A stretch of 21,049 bases of DNA. Source: a virus. Where the stretch lies: positions 1-21,049 of the IMG/VR virus record IMGVR_UViG_3300007346_008098; one strand, written 5' to 3'. The position numbers and the translations under genes were made by a program. The notes under the pieces were generated by a model. The model worked only from the letters and a program-made list of their open reading frames with translations. It did no database searches and was not told the DNA's origin. Below, one piece after another: positions 6,618 through 14,722 of the stretch (its first letter is position 1; every line of letters begins with the position of its first letter).

Positions 6618-9600
6618 ATGTTATCTGCACTAACACAAAGACAGTTGGAATCAGTTTTTGTCAATCTGCCCAGAATTATCGAGGATGCTTTTAAGTCTTA
6701 CGAGCTAAAAGAAGGCGCTTTTGAAGTCAGAGCAGAAAAAGAGCTATATAATGAACTGTATTTAGACTTAATAAATACTGTATTTGAAAGGATAGAAGGA
6801 GAACAACCTATAAGAATCCTTCCGTTTTACAATAAGCTCTTATTTATTACAATAAAATTAAATTTTAACACCGAGCGATTTTTAAGTTTATTAAAGTTAA
6901 TCGAAGTTGGAGTAATAGCCTATCTGGATAGAGAGGGCATTAAAAATACAAATATAGAGCAATCTTTTTTAAGATACATAGAGAGCATCTCTAATGCAAT
7001 AAAAACAAGAGATATATTTTTAAAAGGAACTAATGTTGACGAGTTAATACAAATAATCGATGAATACGCTCCGTCTACAGCAATTGTAGATCGGACAATT
7101 GCCGCTAGTAGACTGGATGGTAGAAGAATATATTCGTTATTCAGTAAAGATTTTTATTGGGAGTATCAGAAGAAGCAAAATCAAAAAAGCGAAGTTTTTT
7201 CTGGTATTAGAAAAACAGTCTATAATAATAAGCTATACCTCCTTAACCAAGGGATTGCAATACCAAGTTATGACTCATTTGACGATGAAGAGTGGGGAGA
7301 GTATACTTCAAAGTATTTAATAAAGTCAAAAACTTTTAACGAAAAGCTCAATAGCAACCTAAAAACATATATAAGTAATGCGCTAAAAACTTCAAAGGAC
7401 ATAAACTCAAGCATATCCGATTCTAAGGTAGAACAGTTAGAATCTAATATTACTTACGATCAGAAAGATTTAAAATCAAGCTTTGGAGGAGCTGGGGAAA
7501 ACGTAGTAGAAAATGTAATTTTACTCAAGACAATTTTAAAATATTTTGGAAATTCTCAAGCTTCTCCGGTGGGTAGCGTAGACTACATTACTTTGCTATG
7601 CGAATATTTATACGCGTTTTGCTTTGGAAGAAAAATAAACGGAGGATTTTCTGATGTAGGAGGAACGAGTCTTTTAGGAGATTTTAATACGTTATTTTCT
7701 TACGGCTCTAATGTAAACAAAATAGCAGGGTTAAAATTTTTAGAAGGATTCAAGTCTTTGAAATCTTTTAGTCAAAACCTAGATCTTCCTTTAGATATTG
7801 AAATCAAAGAAGAAAAAGAAAAATTAATCTACTCAGCGATATATAATCCAATTTATGCAAAGTATATCTCTGGGATAAAGGATAGGTATATTGCAGAAGA
7901 TCGAAATCCTTATATCAAAGAGGTCGGTGTAGATTTGATTTTATTTGGATTAGAGACTATACTTCAAACTGCTAATAGACTCGGAGATACAATCGAGGCA
8001 ATTAAAATTAGCTTAGATCAATCAGGAATACTGCCAGGATACGAAGGCTTAGGACCCATCTCTATTCAAATAGAAGAATTTAGCAAGGTATTTATTACTA
8101 CATCTGAGCTAGATACAAAGTACGCTAACTCTAAGATACTTCCAGGATTTAATGGGCTACTTAAGTATTTAGTTTCTTCTTATCAGAAATTATCGGACAC
8201 CGTTATCTATCCCTCATTTACTTCGGAATCTTTAGAAAATTTTAATGAGTGGGGAAGAGAAGTAGAAAATGCTCTAGGAAGACTGATATCAAATATCAAA
8301 AACTTAGGATATAGTCCAGGTAACTTCGTGCCTAACATCTCATTTAAATACTCGGCAAAAGATAGAGAGATAGTTATAGATCAGTTAAGATCTCTTAATT
8401 TTCAAGAGAATGAAATAAATAAGTTTTTGTCAGTAGAAAGTTTTGAGGAACTATTGTCAATATTTTCTCCTATAACAGATTCTTTAGATCAAGTTTCCTT
8501 CTTTAAAGGATACGAACTAACTCAGCTTATATACGAATTTGGTGGAGAAAGCGCCGTAGATAATTACCTATCTTATTTGTATTCTCAGGATGAAAATGGA
8601 TTACTGAGAGTATTGAATAATACGTTAAAGAACAAAAACAAGGTGTCTATTTATAATGAAAATAGATTTGGTAAGTTAGTGGGTTTATTGATTAATTTAA
8701 CTTTTGCAATAGATCCCGATCAATTAGCTTTATTTAAAGATTATCTTTCTGGAAGTAACTTGGATTTATTTAAATCAATCGAGTTTTTATTGCAAAACAG
8801 AAATGCAAATATTTTGTTAGATAAAGATAATATCGAAATTTTAGCTCCTTTAGTAGAATCTTTAATTTATGGAAGATCGATATTTGGATATAATTCTTAC
8901 TCTATTGGATATGGTGTTGCGGATAGAGAAGCTCCTCTTGCTTTACAACAATTAGAAGATTTAATAGACAAAGATTTAGGAAGAGCATCAATACCTCTCC
9001 TGCGTAATCTTTTTGATAAGTTTAACGGATTATCAGTTAAAGAGCTCATTAAGATAATCGGGCCGGGCTCTTTCAACACAGAATATGGTCAATTAGTAAA
9101 TGGATATGAAGGTGGTAAGCTAACAAAGCTTATTAACTACGCCTATTTTAGTGGATTATTGCACAGAATTAGTTATTATACAAACTCTTACCAAGTACCT
9201 AATTTTTACATCTCTCCTAACGTTTCAATTAGGCTCGATCAATTTTTAGTAATACTTGAGAGCATAAAAGATCTTTTAAATATTGTATTAACAAATCTTT
9301 CTGGCTCAATTGAGTTTCCGTTTGAAGACACAAACTCAAATCTTTATTCCTTTGAGAACATATTTAATACTCAAAATAAAAAGATAGAAGAAATTTCAAA
9401 AATTGTAAGAAATTTAGTACCTATTAATAGAGACATTTCAAACATAGCCTCTCCGAGCATTAATGGCGAAGCGATTATTGTAGGAGCACCTGGCACCGGA
9501 AACTCTCCGATACCAGAATCAATACCTATTGAAAACTCAATTACTCCAGAACAAGCTAGTCAATTATCCACTGTTATCTCTAGAGACTACTCATTTATCT

Positions 9601-10484
9601 CTGATAAAAAATTTAATAGCACATCAGAATCAGATATAATTAACAAGTTTGTTAAGTTTATTGAAAAAAGTAGGAAAATCTCAAAGTTAAATAGTGGTCA
9701 GTCTTTAATTAGCGAAAATATTATCACAGAAGAAAATTCTAATTTACTTAAAAACCCCGCCACGACGCAAGAAGACAAACCTTTGGTTTCCCTTGGAGAT
9801 GATAAAAATGTCGAAGGTATGCTTCCTGCATTTTATACATCGACACCTTTTTCAGAAGGCGTAGAAAAAGACCAAGAAGATCTTCTTATTTCTAAAAAAT
9901 TAATTTCAAAATTTGATCCATTAGAATCTTGTAAAAAGTTCGGAGGAGAAAATTGCGAAGATAGGGTGCAAACTAATATAAATACGTGCGGTGCAATAAC
10001 AAATTCTGCCATATACCCAGAAAAAGACACAGCGCCGGTTTCTACGGTGTTAAATGGAAGCGTTCCTATCGATAGACCTTTGGGCTCTTCTGATCCTCAA
10101 ACAAGACTATCTAATGTTTTCATTCCTAATGGAAAAAATAACAAACCAGGATATTTTGATCTTTTAGGAGATGGTATAAAAATAACTACTAACTCAGAGC
10201 CGGTACGATTGAACATAGACGCGGAGCCTTATGTATTTAAAAAAGAATCTTCTTTGGACAAAGAGGGTTTATTATCTCAGTACTATAGCTCAGAGTTCGG
10301 ATTAATTGAGGCGATTAAAGCTGGGTGGGAAAAAGACGATCCATTTAACTGTTCATTACTCGAGGACCCATATGCGTACCAAGCATGCATGAACTTATTA
10401 AAATGTAAAAAATTTAAAAGAGAAAAAGGAATGTCCGTATTAAAATTCTGTCCTAAGACTCTTGCAGGAGGGTTATTGAAGTGA
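6618..10484 (+). CDS. Very large hypothetical virion protein (1288 aa)
   Basis: The largest gene in the window; I do not recognise the family. Residues 1 to about 900 are mostly alpha-helical with many Leu/Ile/Tyr and recurring LIY, YLSYLYS and LLKYLVSSY segments, without clear transmembrane helices or a signal peptide. Two paired stretches look alike: SGILPGYEGLGPISIQIEEF (about 469-488) and SKILPGFNGLLKYLVSS (about 506-522). From about residue 980 the chain becomes Ser/Asn/Pro-rich and probably flexible. Cysteines are scarce before residue 1100 (a pair near 328-334) but cluster at the C-terminus, around 1105-1125 and 1245-1280, including NCSLLEDPYAYQACMNLLKC. Codon use is very AT-rich (TTA, ATA, AAA), unlike the sheath gene. 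It heads the rightward tail-fibre block and ends in a GTGA overlap with the next gene. A baseplate, whisker or long tail structural role is inference from position and size. Confidence 0.85.
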   Translation: MLSALTQRQLESVFVNLPRIIEDAFKSYELKEGAFEVRAEKELYNELYLDLINTVFERIEGEQPIRILPFYNKLLFITIKLNFNTERFLSLLKLIEVGVIAYLDREGIKNTNIEQSFLRYIESISNAIKTRDIFLKGTNVDELIQIIDEYAPSTAIVDRTIAASRLDGRRIYSLFSKDFYWEYQKKQNQKSEVFSGIRKTVYNNKLYLLNQGIAIPSYDSFDDEEWGEYTSKYLIKSKTFNEKLNSNLKTYISNALKTSKDINSSISDSKVEQLESNITYDQKDLKSSFGGAGENVVENVILLKTILKYFGNSQASPVGSVDYITLLCEYLYAFCFGRKINGGFSDVGGTSLLGDFNTLFSYGSNVNKIAGLKFLEGFKSLKSFSQNLDLPLDIEIKEEKEKLIYSAIYNPIYAKYISGIKDRYIAEDRNPYIKEVGVDLILFGLETILQTANRLGDTIEAIKISLDQSGILPGYEGLGPISIQIEEFSKVFITTSELDTKYANSKILPGFNGLLKYLVSSYQKLSDTVIYPSFTSESLENFNEWGREVENALGRLISNIKNLGYSPGNFVPNISFKYSAKDREIVIDQLRSLNFQENEINKFLSVESFEELLSIFSPITDSLDQVSFFKGYELTQLIYEFGGESAVDNYLSYLYSQDENGLLRVLNNTLKNKNKVSIYNENRFGKLVGLLINLTFAIDPDQLALFKDYLSGSNLDLFKSIEFLLQNRNANILLDKDNIEILAPLVESLIYGRSIFGYNSYSIGYGVADREAPLALQQLEDLIDKDLGRASIPLLRNLFDKFNGLSVKELIKIIGPGSFNTEYGQLVNGYEGGKLTKLINYAYFSGLLHRISYYTNSYQVPNFYISPNVSIRLDQFLVILESIKDLLNIVLTNLSGSIEFPFEDTNSNLYSFENIFNTQNKKIEEISKIVRNLVPINRDISNIASPSINGEAIIVGAPGTGNSPIPESIPIENSITPEQASQLSTVISRDYSFISDKKFNSTSESDIINKFVKFIEKSRKISKLNSGQSLISENIITEENSNLLKNPATTQEDKPLVSLGDDKNVEGMLPAFYTSTPFSEGVEKDQEDLLISKKLISKFDPLESCKKFGGENCEDRVQTNINTCGAITNSAIYPEKDTAPVSTVLNGSVPIDRPLGSSDPQTRLSNVFIPNGKNNKPGYFDLLGDGIKITTNSEPVRLNIDAEPYVFKKESSLDKEGLLSQYYSSEFGLIEAIKAGWEKDDPFNCSLLEDPYAYQACMNLLKCKKFKREKGMSVLKFCPKTLAGGLLK
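10466..10472 (+). promoter_or_regulatory. Strong ribosome binding site for a GTG start
   Basis: AGGAGGG, 8 nt before the GTG at 10481. It decides that start: GTG overlaps the stop of the 1288-aa gene as GTGA, so translation is probably coupled. Confidence 0.75.
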
Positions 10485-11302
10485 AAATATCCACGAACTT
10501 TTTAATAGAAGAAGAAGGACTTGTATTTCTTCCTTTTGATAAAAAACAGACCAGGTCTTTTAATTATGTGAGATTTGAAGATCAAGAATTAGTTTCAAAT
10601 GACATAGCTAAATTACAAAAACAAAAAACTAACTCTGCACGAATTTCTATTGATACGCAAGATATCTCTATAAAAGAGTTAAAACTAACTAACCAAAATA
10701 TATTAACTTGGGATGATTTATGGATTGATAACTTCGATGGAAGTAGTATTGATCCTATGATCGAATCAATTAACCTTCAAAGAAATTCTTTACTTTACGT
10801 AAACTTTAATTTAAAAAGAGATAAGTTAAGATTTTTAAACTTAGAAGGTAACGCAAATCTGAAAACTTTTATAGGAACAGAGTTGAATGCTTTAGAAGTC
10901 TTAGATTTAAGTAATTGCATAAACCTAGAGTCTGTAAATCTAGGGTTGTCTAAGAATATTAGGATGTTAAGTTTAAAGAATTGTAGGTTAACTGAAGCTG
11001 GGCTAGAACAGGTACTATCCTCTTTTATCCCTACAAAAACTGCTTCTGCAAACATTAGACCAGGATCTTTACCTCCCTTTAGAAAGCTCTATGAAACTCT
11101 TCTAGATCTTAGGGGTAATGACATAAATTGGGGGAATAGAAGAATAGCTTCTAAAATAAGATTATTAGTTACAAACAATTGGTTGGTTTTATGGGATAAC
11201 CCTCCGCCCACAAGCGTAATTCCTATTCAAATGTACGCATTTTTCCCTAAGAATATAAAGGACACAGAAATTTCTCGGTATTATGGCAGACCTTCGCTCT
11301 AG
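10481..11302 (+). CDS. Leucine-rich-repeat protein in the tail-fibre operon
   Basis: A 273-aa protein beginning with GTG behind a near-perfect SD. Residues about 90-182 contain leucine-rich repeats of exactly 22 residues: units beginning IESINLQRN, LRFLNLEGN, LEVLDLSNC and IRMLSLKNC, each with the LxxLxLxxN/C signature. A further LLDLRGNDI strand near 208-216 may cap the solenoid. The N-terminal 85 residues are of mixed type without a signal peptide. The C-terminal part has Trp/Pro (NNWLVLWDNPPP) and probably forms a separate contact domain. LRR domains mediate protein-protein binding, so a role in receptor recognition, fibre assembly or host interference is possible; being between a giant tail protein and a fibre favours a virion or assembly part. 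The next gene overlaps its end by 20 nt. The LRR assignment is confident; the role is not. Confidence 0.85.
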   Translation: MKISTNFLIEEEGLVFLPFDKKQTRSFNYVRFEDQELVSNDIAKLQKQKTNSARISIDTQDISIKELKLTNQNILTWDDLWIDNFDGSSIDPMIESINLQRNSLLYVNFNLKRDKLRFLNLEGNANLKTFIGTELNALEVLDLSNCINLESVNLGLSKNIRMLSLKNCRLTEAGLEQVLSSFIPTKTASANIRPGSLPPFRKLYETLLDLRGNDINWGNRRIASKIRLLVTNNWLVLWDNPPPTSVIPIQMYAFFPKNIKDTEISRYYGRPSL

Positions 11303-12362
11303 ATTTATTGAAGATTATGCTGGAGGTTTGTTAAACGTCTCCAGGCAAGAGTTGGCTAGCACGGGTGAGGTGCTATCTCAGGATGGATTTTTGTCCGATG
11401 CATCTTCTTTTGTCGAAGATGGCACAGGATCGAAGAGTGGATTAAAGCTTGGACTATCTCTTTGTGAGGTGGTCGATCCTACAACCGAACAAGGCGCAGT
11501 TAACGTAAGATACGCCGATAGAACTTACGCTAGCATTCGTGATTTAAAAATCTTTTCTACTGCGATTGCATCTGCTCAGGCGGCATTGGCCGATGCCACC
11601 TCGTCTTCTATAACAAACCTAGAGACTGCATTTGAGCTTCTGGAAGACTCCCAAGATTCTCTGCAAAATCAAATAGACACAAATAACACTCTTTTTGATG
11701 AAAAAATTGCGAGTATTACTTCTTCGATTAGCCAAGCAAACTTGGCAACAAACGCAGAACCGGGGATTATAGAAATTGCAACACCCGGCGAGGTTGCTTC
11801 TTTTAACGATACGACAAGGGCCGTGGTGCCTAGTACCCTTGGGAGCGTTAGAGGGGTGGCTGATGGATTTGCATCGTTGGATGGCGATGGTCTACTTCCA
11901 GTTACAGAACTACCTCAAATCCCGGCAGAAAAAATCCCCGTGTTACCATTGAGTAACATTCCAGTGCTCGATGATAGCAAAATCCCTCTTTTAGAAATAT
12001 CTAAAATACCCGTCCTTCCGGCGAATAAGCTCTTAACAGCTCCCGTCCCATGGGTAGCAACCGCTGCAAATTTTGAACTAAGCGCTAATTTTACTTTTGC
12101 TCATTCAGGGACAGGGACAGAGTTATTACTAGGAGCGGCAAATACAACTAACGATGTTGTCGGAACATCAGGTTTTATTTATGTTACAAACAGCACAGGC
12201 GTAAGCTTGTTGAGCATAAATTCAACTGATTGGAAGCCTACGATCGGTACTTGGGTTGATCCAGAGACAGGAGAAGACGGCTTATCTGGCAATTTGTTAA
12301 TAGGCTATTACATAGCCGCTGTAGGCGTGGTAATTTACACAGCAACTAGAGTAGGAACCTAA
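11283..12362 (+). CDS. Tail fibre protein with Phage_fiber-type motif and octapeptide repeats
   Basis: A 359-aa fibre-like protein. Residues about 85-150 form an Ala/Ser/Asp-rich coiled-coil-like region (TNLETAFELLEDSQDSLQNQ). Residues about 157-186 match the common tail-fibre repeat: AEPGIIEIATPGEVASFNDT followed by TRAVVPSTL, the same layout as the phage_fiber_2 motif 'GIVxLATxxEV...DDTRAVTPxxL'. Then LDGDGLLPVTELPQIPA leads into an octapeptide repeat (xKIPVLxx) at residues 216-247, a likely extended triple-stranded shaft. The C-terminal ~100 residues are beta-rich (FTFAHSGTGTELLLGAAN, YVTNSTGVSLLSIN) and may be the receptor-binding or tip domain. The start is the ATG at 11283, 20 nt inside the LRR gene; its SD is weak. 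It ends 1 nt before the next gene. Trimeric fibre function is family knowledge; host receptor unknown. Confidence 0.82.
   Translation: MADLRSRFIEDYAGGLLNVSRQELASTGEVLSQDGFLSDASSFVEDGTGSKSGLKLGLSLCEVVDPTTEQGAVNVRYADRTYASIRDLKIFSTAIASAQAALADATSSSITNLETAFELLEDSQDSLQNQIDTNNTLFDEKIASITSSISQANLATNAEPGIIEIATPGEVASFNDTTRAVVPSTLGSVRGVADGFASLDGDGLLPVTELPQIPAEKIPVLPLSNIPVLDDSKIPLLEISKIPVLPANKLLTAPVPWVATAANFELSANFTFAHSGTGTELLLGAANTTNDVVGTSGFIYVTNSTGVSLLSINSTDWKPTIGTWVDPETGEDGLSGNLLIGYYIAAVGVVIYTATRVGT
11928..12023 (+). repeat. Four tandem octapeptide-coding repeats, pattern (S/E)(K/N)IPxLxx
   Basis: Codons 216-247 of the fibre gene encode EKIPVLPL, SNIPVLDD, SKIPLLEI and SKIPVLPA in direct tandem. A degenerate unit, TELPQIPA, precedes them and NKLLTAPV follows. 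The DNA is not closely repeated, so the repeat is old and kept at protein level. Confidence 0.85.
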
Positions 12363-12363
12363 A

Positions 12364-13206
12364 ATGGCAGGGAACTCGTCTTCGCTATTTATAGGGCGGA
12401 ATAAAAGAACGTTATTTTTGCCATCTATTGATTTTACGACCGTAATTGACACTAGTGGCTCTAATTCCCCATACTATAACACGTTTTATGTAATAAATAG
12501 GTACTCAGAGCTAGAGACTAATTTAAAAAACTTAGGTATAGGGGCGTTTCCCTCTAGGGTAAATAAATATAGTTTTTGTATTGGCAGCACAGTTGGTACT
12601 GCATTGTCAGCAATTGAAAGAAACGTAGTAATAAATGGCAGTCTTTTTACAAGGTGGGCAACAGGAGATAATTTTCAAAATGACACCGTAGCTCTTGGAA
12701 ACCTATCTATAAATTCCCAAGACGGAATAATAAATTCTGCAAACTTAGTCAGTGGTACAGATCGAGGATACGACACAAATGCAATAAGAGTGGTCTTTGG
12801 GATTTCTAACGACATTACTGCAAACACCACTCAAACATTTAACACTACGGACCTATTTCCATATAAGTATGTAGGATTACATAGTCTTACGTTTTCTTAT
12901 ATAGCAGGACAAGATCAAGGACCAAATCCGGTTCCTGCAGGGACTTGGGTAGGGTTTTTCTATGAAACAAATACATTAGGCACTGCAATCTACATCAACG
13001 GAACCGTTATTAACTATAGAAAAGAAGTGCCCATTGCAAGTGTTGGCGTAGGTGGTCTTACAATAGCATCACAACGTTGTGTTACGCGGGCAATAAATAC
13101 TAATGGCGCACTATATATCTCTGAGCAATTTAGCTCCGCAGCCCGCGCTACGCAATTATTCGAGTCATTTAGCGAGATTATAAAGGACAACCTGACCCTA
13201 GTCTAA
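12364..13206 (+). CDS. Hypothetical beta-rich protein, probable fibre tip or adhesin (280 aa)
   Basis: I do not recognise this protein. It begins 1 nt after the fibre stop, with GGAA about 8 nt upstream as a weak SD. The 280 residues are rich in Asn, Thr, Ser, Gly and aromatic residues, with alternating hydrophobic patterns that predict mostly beta structure (IAGQDQGPNPVPAGTWVGFF, then YETNTLGTAIYINGTVINYR). There is no signal peptide or membrane segment. The Asn/Thr/Gly-rich, low-charge composition and the place right behind a tail fibre suggest a distal fibre, fibre tip or adhesin. It ends with stop codons overlapping those of the opposite-strand 115-aa gene. A fibre chaperone is less likely because the composition is not helical. 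Coding status is firm; function is inference. Confidence 0.8.
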   Translation: MAGNSSSLFIGRNKRTLFLPSIDFTTVIDTSGSNSPYYNTFYVINRYSELETNLKNLGIGAFPSRVNKYSFCIGSTVGTALSAIERNVVINGSLFTRWATGDNFQNDTVALGNLSINSQDGIINSANLVSGTDRGYDTNAIRVVFGISNDITANTTQTFNTTDLFPYKYVGLHSLTFSYIAGQDQGPNPVPAGTWVGFFYETNTLGTAIYINGTVINYRKEVPIASVGVGGLTIASQRCVTRAINTNGALYISEQFSSAARATQLFESFSEIIKDNLTLV

Positions 13207-13545
13207 AAACACTTCCTCAAGGATAGATTTTTTTAGCCGAATTGAGTAAATCGGCCCGACTTTTTTAAACACTACCATCATAATATATTCTCTTTCGTCT
13301 TTCTTAGTGGGTAAAAGTTGCTCTCTAATGGAAATATAAGCATCTCTGCCCCCGAGCATAAGCTCAATTTGCTTGGTATCAAATATCCAAGAGATGTCAT
13401 CTTGGCTTTTTGTGGCTACATATAATCCTATCGGGGCGTTATTTAATACGGCGCTCCTAAACCCAGGAATGAGCGTTTTTTCTTTAGAATAAATTCCTTC
13501 AAATATAGTCCTAATTTTATCTTGTTCTTCTGGATTTTCAAACAT
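13198..13545 (-). CDS. Hypothetical protein downstream of dCMP deaminase (115 aa)
   Basis: Unknown family. I prefer the ATG at 13545, which shares one base with the dCMP deaminase stop (TGATG) and has GGAG 8 nt upstream; a GTG at 13548 would add one residue. The product looks like a small alpha/beta domain: an N-terminal acidic helix (MFENPEEQDKIRTIFEGIYS), alternating strands and a charged C-terminus (SIRLKKSILEEVFLD). No cysteine, signal peptide or membrane segment is seen. Its stop overlaps by 9 nt the stop region of the plus-strand 280-aa gene, so the two converging genes share their ends. Coupling to the deaminase suggests co-expression, not necessarily nucleotide metabolism. Confidence 0.75.
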   Translation of the reverse strand: MFENPEEQDKIRTIFEGIYSKEKTLIPGFRSAVLNNAPIGLYVATKSQDDISWIFDTKQIELMLGGRDAYISIREQLLPTKKDEREYIMMVVFKKVGPIYSIRLKKSILEEVFLD

Positions 13546-13952
13546 CACATTCGCTCCACTTCTACGCCAAGTTTACGAAGTACGTCGATTCCTTCGTTAA
13601 TTCTATACTCGTTTCTGTAATAAACTTTTTTAATACCGCTCTGAGCAATCATCTTTGAACAATCAGGACAAGGACTATGAGTGCAAAACAGCTCTGACTT
13701 GTCAATGGACTCGGAAGATTTTGCCATCTTTACCAAAGCATTTTGTTCTGCATGGAGAACAAAGGGATTGGTAGTTCCGTCTTCTAGCTCACAGCAATTG
13801 GTATGAAAACCCGACGGAGTTCCGTTCCACCCATGCGCCAATATGCTCCCGTTTTTAACTACAATTGCGCCTACCTTGAGCTTTTTACAATTAGAAACCT
13901 GGGCAAATAGTTCTGCAGTTTTCATGTACGCTTCTTTTATCTCAGGTTTCAT
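13545..13952 (-). CDS. dCMP deaminase (ComEB-type zinc-dependent deaminase)
   Basis: Deaminates dCMP to dUMP, the substrate of thymidylate synthase, in the cytoplasm of the infected cell. The 135-aa protein has the complete zinc-dependent cytidine/deoxycytidylate deaminase motif: HAE at about residues 67-69 (with Glu as proton shuttle) and PCPDC about 25 residues later supplying the two zinc-binding Cys. Upstream, KVGAIVVKNG and HGWNGTPSG match the dCMP deaminase substrate region. Length is somewhat shorter than T4 Cd (193 aa) and near bacterial ComEB. I cannot confirm the dCTP/dTTP allosteric site. The start is the ATG at 13952 with AGAGG 7-8 nt upstream. A TATAAT-like box lies 23 nt upstream. 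The stop overlaps the next gene's start. It lies inside a structural region, away from any replication gene visible here. Confidence 0.92.
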   Translation of the reverse strand: MKPEIKEAYMKTAELFAQVSNCKKLKVGAIVVKNGSILAHGWNGTPSGFHTNCCELEDGTTNPFVLHAEQNALVKMAKSSESIDKSELFCTHSPCPDCSKMIAQSGIKKVYYRNEYRINEGIDVLRKLGVEVERM

Positions 13953-13975
13953 AAACTGCCTCTAGTGTTGTATAT

Positions 13976-13981
13976 ATTATA
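13976..13981 (-). promoter_or_regulatory. Possible -10 box (TATAAT) before dCMP deaminase
   Basis: TATAAT on the minus strand, 23 nt before the deaminase ATG, in a very AT-rich 32-nt gap. There is no matching TTGACA 16-18 nt further upstream and no GTTTAAAG motif here. The deaminase may have its own, possibly earlier, promoter or may be read through from 14679. Confidence 0.25.
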
Positions 13982-13984
13982 TCA

Positions 13985-14284
13985 CTATATGGGCTTGTGG
14001 TTTATTTTTTTGATGCCTTGTTCATCTTTTAAAAACTTTTTATAAGCCTCAAAATGTCTGACGTCTTCTTCGCCTAAAAATACTTTGCCAGTTTTGGGTG
14101 GTCTAACTCTTTTCTTTTTAAGAGCCGGAGGTTCGTAAGTTAGTTCTTCTTGAGCCGTAGCATCATTAAAAAAATTTTCTAGTTCATCTTGAGTAGGAAC
14201 AGAAGACATTATTACTTCTGTATTATGTTGCTCTTGGGACGAACTAGAGTTAGTTAGTTTTGTTGTTTTTCTTCTAGTTGTCAT
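13985..14284 (-). CDS. Hypothetical small basic/disordered protein (99 aa)
   Basis: Unknown family. It overlaps the 132-aa gene upstream by four bases (ATGA) and has AGAAG just before the ATG at 14284, so it is probably translated by coupling. The N-terminus is polar and low-complexity (TKLTNSSSSQEQHN), the middle is acidic (DELENFFNDATAQEEL), followed by a basic, proline-containing stretch (KKKRVRPPKTGK) and a short charged helix (RHFEAYKKFLKDEQ). This looks like an intrinsically disordered protein with an acidic peptide next to a nucleic-acid-like basic patch. It might be a minor head or tail accessory or a DNA-binding regulator; I cannot decide. Confidence 0.7.
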   Translation of the reverse strand: MTTRRKTTKLTNSSSSQEQHNTEVIMSSVPTQDELENFFNDATAQEELTYEPPALKKKRVRPPKTGKVFLGEEDVRHFEAYKKFLKDEQGIKKINHKPI

Positions 14285-14679
14285 ACTCTTCTTCTTTTAC
14301 ATGTGCTGCACCCGGCCCAACCCTGTACTCTAGACGGGCCAACGTACTGAGTTCCTGGAGCGTCGGTTAAAGGACCGGACTCATATAGCCCTGGAGCAAG
14401 ACTCGAGCTCTTTCTCGTGGCTTTTTCTGTCCAGTTTTGCCATCCCCACATATCTTCGGAACCATAGACATGGGGACTTTGTTGAGAGTTGTTTGCCATA
14501 TTTGCTCTAGTCGCGTAACTAGGTCCTGGATTTACCCTATTAGAACTCCGTAGGTATCTATCTTGAGATAACGCTTGGCGCACATAAGAGGTGTTTTGCG
14601 TAGTTCTGTCTCTATAGTCAGAGTTGCTACGCGATCCTTCCCAGGATTCATAAGGAGAACTTGATGAATTTATAGCCAT
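14281..14679 (-). CDS. Hypothetical Ser/Asn/Gly-rich small protein with C-terminal CxxC (132 aa)
   Basis: Unknown family; first gene of the leftward four-gene cluster, with GTTTAAAG 17 nt before its ATG and AGGAAAAAG as a possible SD. The 132 residues are low-complexity and polar (Ser, Asn, Arg, Tyr, Gly), with short SSNRVNPGPSYATRANMANN and SPHVYGSEDMWGWQNW segments, and they end in CSTCKRRRV. The single CxxC followed by four basic or aliphatic residues could bind metal in an oligomer or be a structural cap. Such Ser/Asn/Tyr-rich small proteins occur as minor virion parts, but nothing here proves that. Codon use fits the surrounding genes. Confidence 0.7.
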   Translation of the reverse strand: MAINSSSSPYESWEGSRSNSDYRDRTTQNTSYVRQALSQDRYLRSSNRVNPGPSYATRANMANNSQQSPHVYGSEDMWGWQNWTEKATRKSSSLAPGLYESGPLTDAPGTQYVGPSRVQGWAGCSTCKRRRV

Positions 14680-14696
14680 GTTCTTTTTCCTAATGA

Positions 14697-14705
14697 TCTT
14701 TAAAC
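14697..14705 (-). promoter_or_regulatory. GTTTAAAG putative phage promoter element, leftward, in the divergent 14680-14755 region
   Basis: GTTTAAAGA on the minus strand, 17 nt upstream of the ATG at 14679. It is back to back with a rightward copy at 14723, repeating the arrangement at 6576/6590. Confidence 0.6.
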
Positions 14706-14722
14706 ATAAAATTAAAATTAGG

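Noticed and set aside
10971-10979. GTTTAAAGA inside the LRR gene as another promoter
   Set aside because: It encodes part of an LRR repeat (SLKN), and no start codon lies within 40 nt downstream, so it is most likely a chance match.
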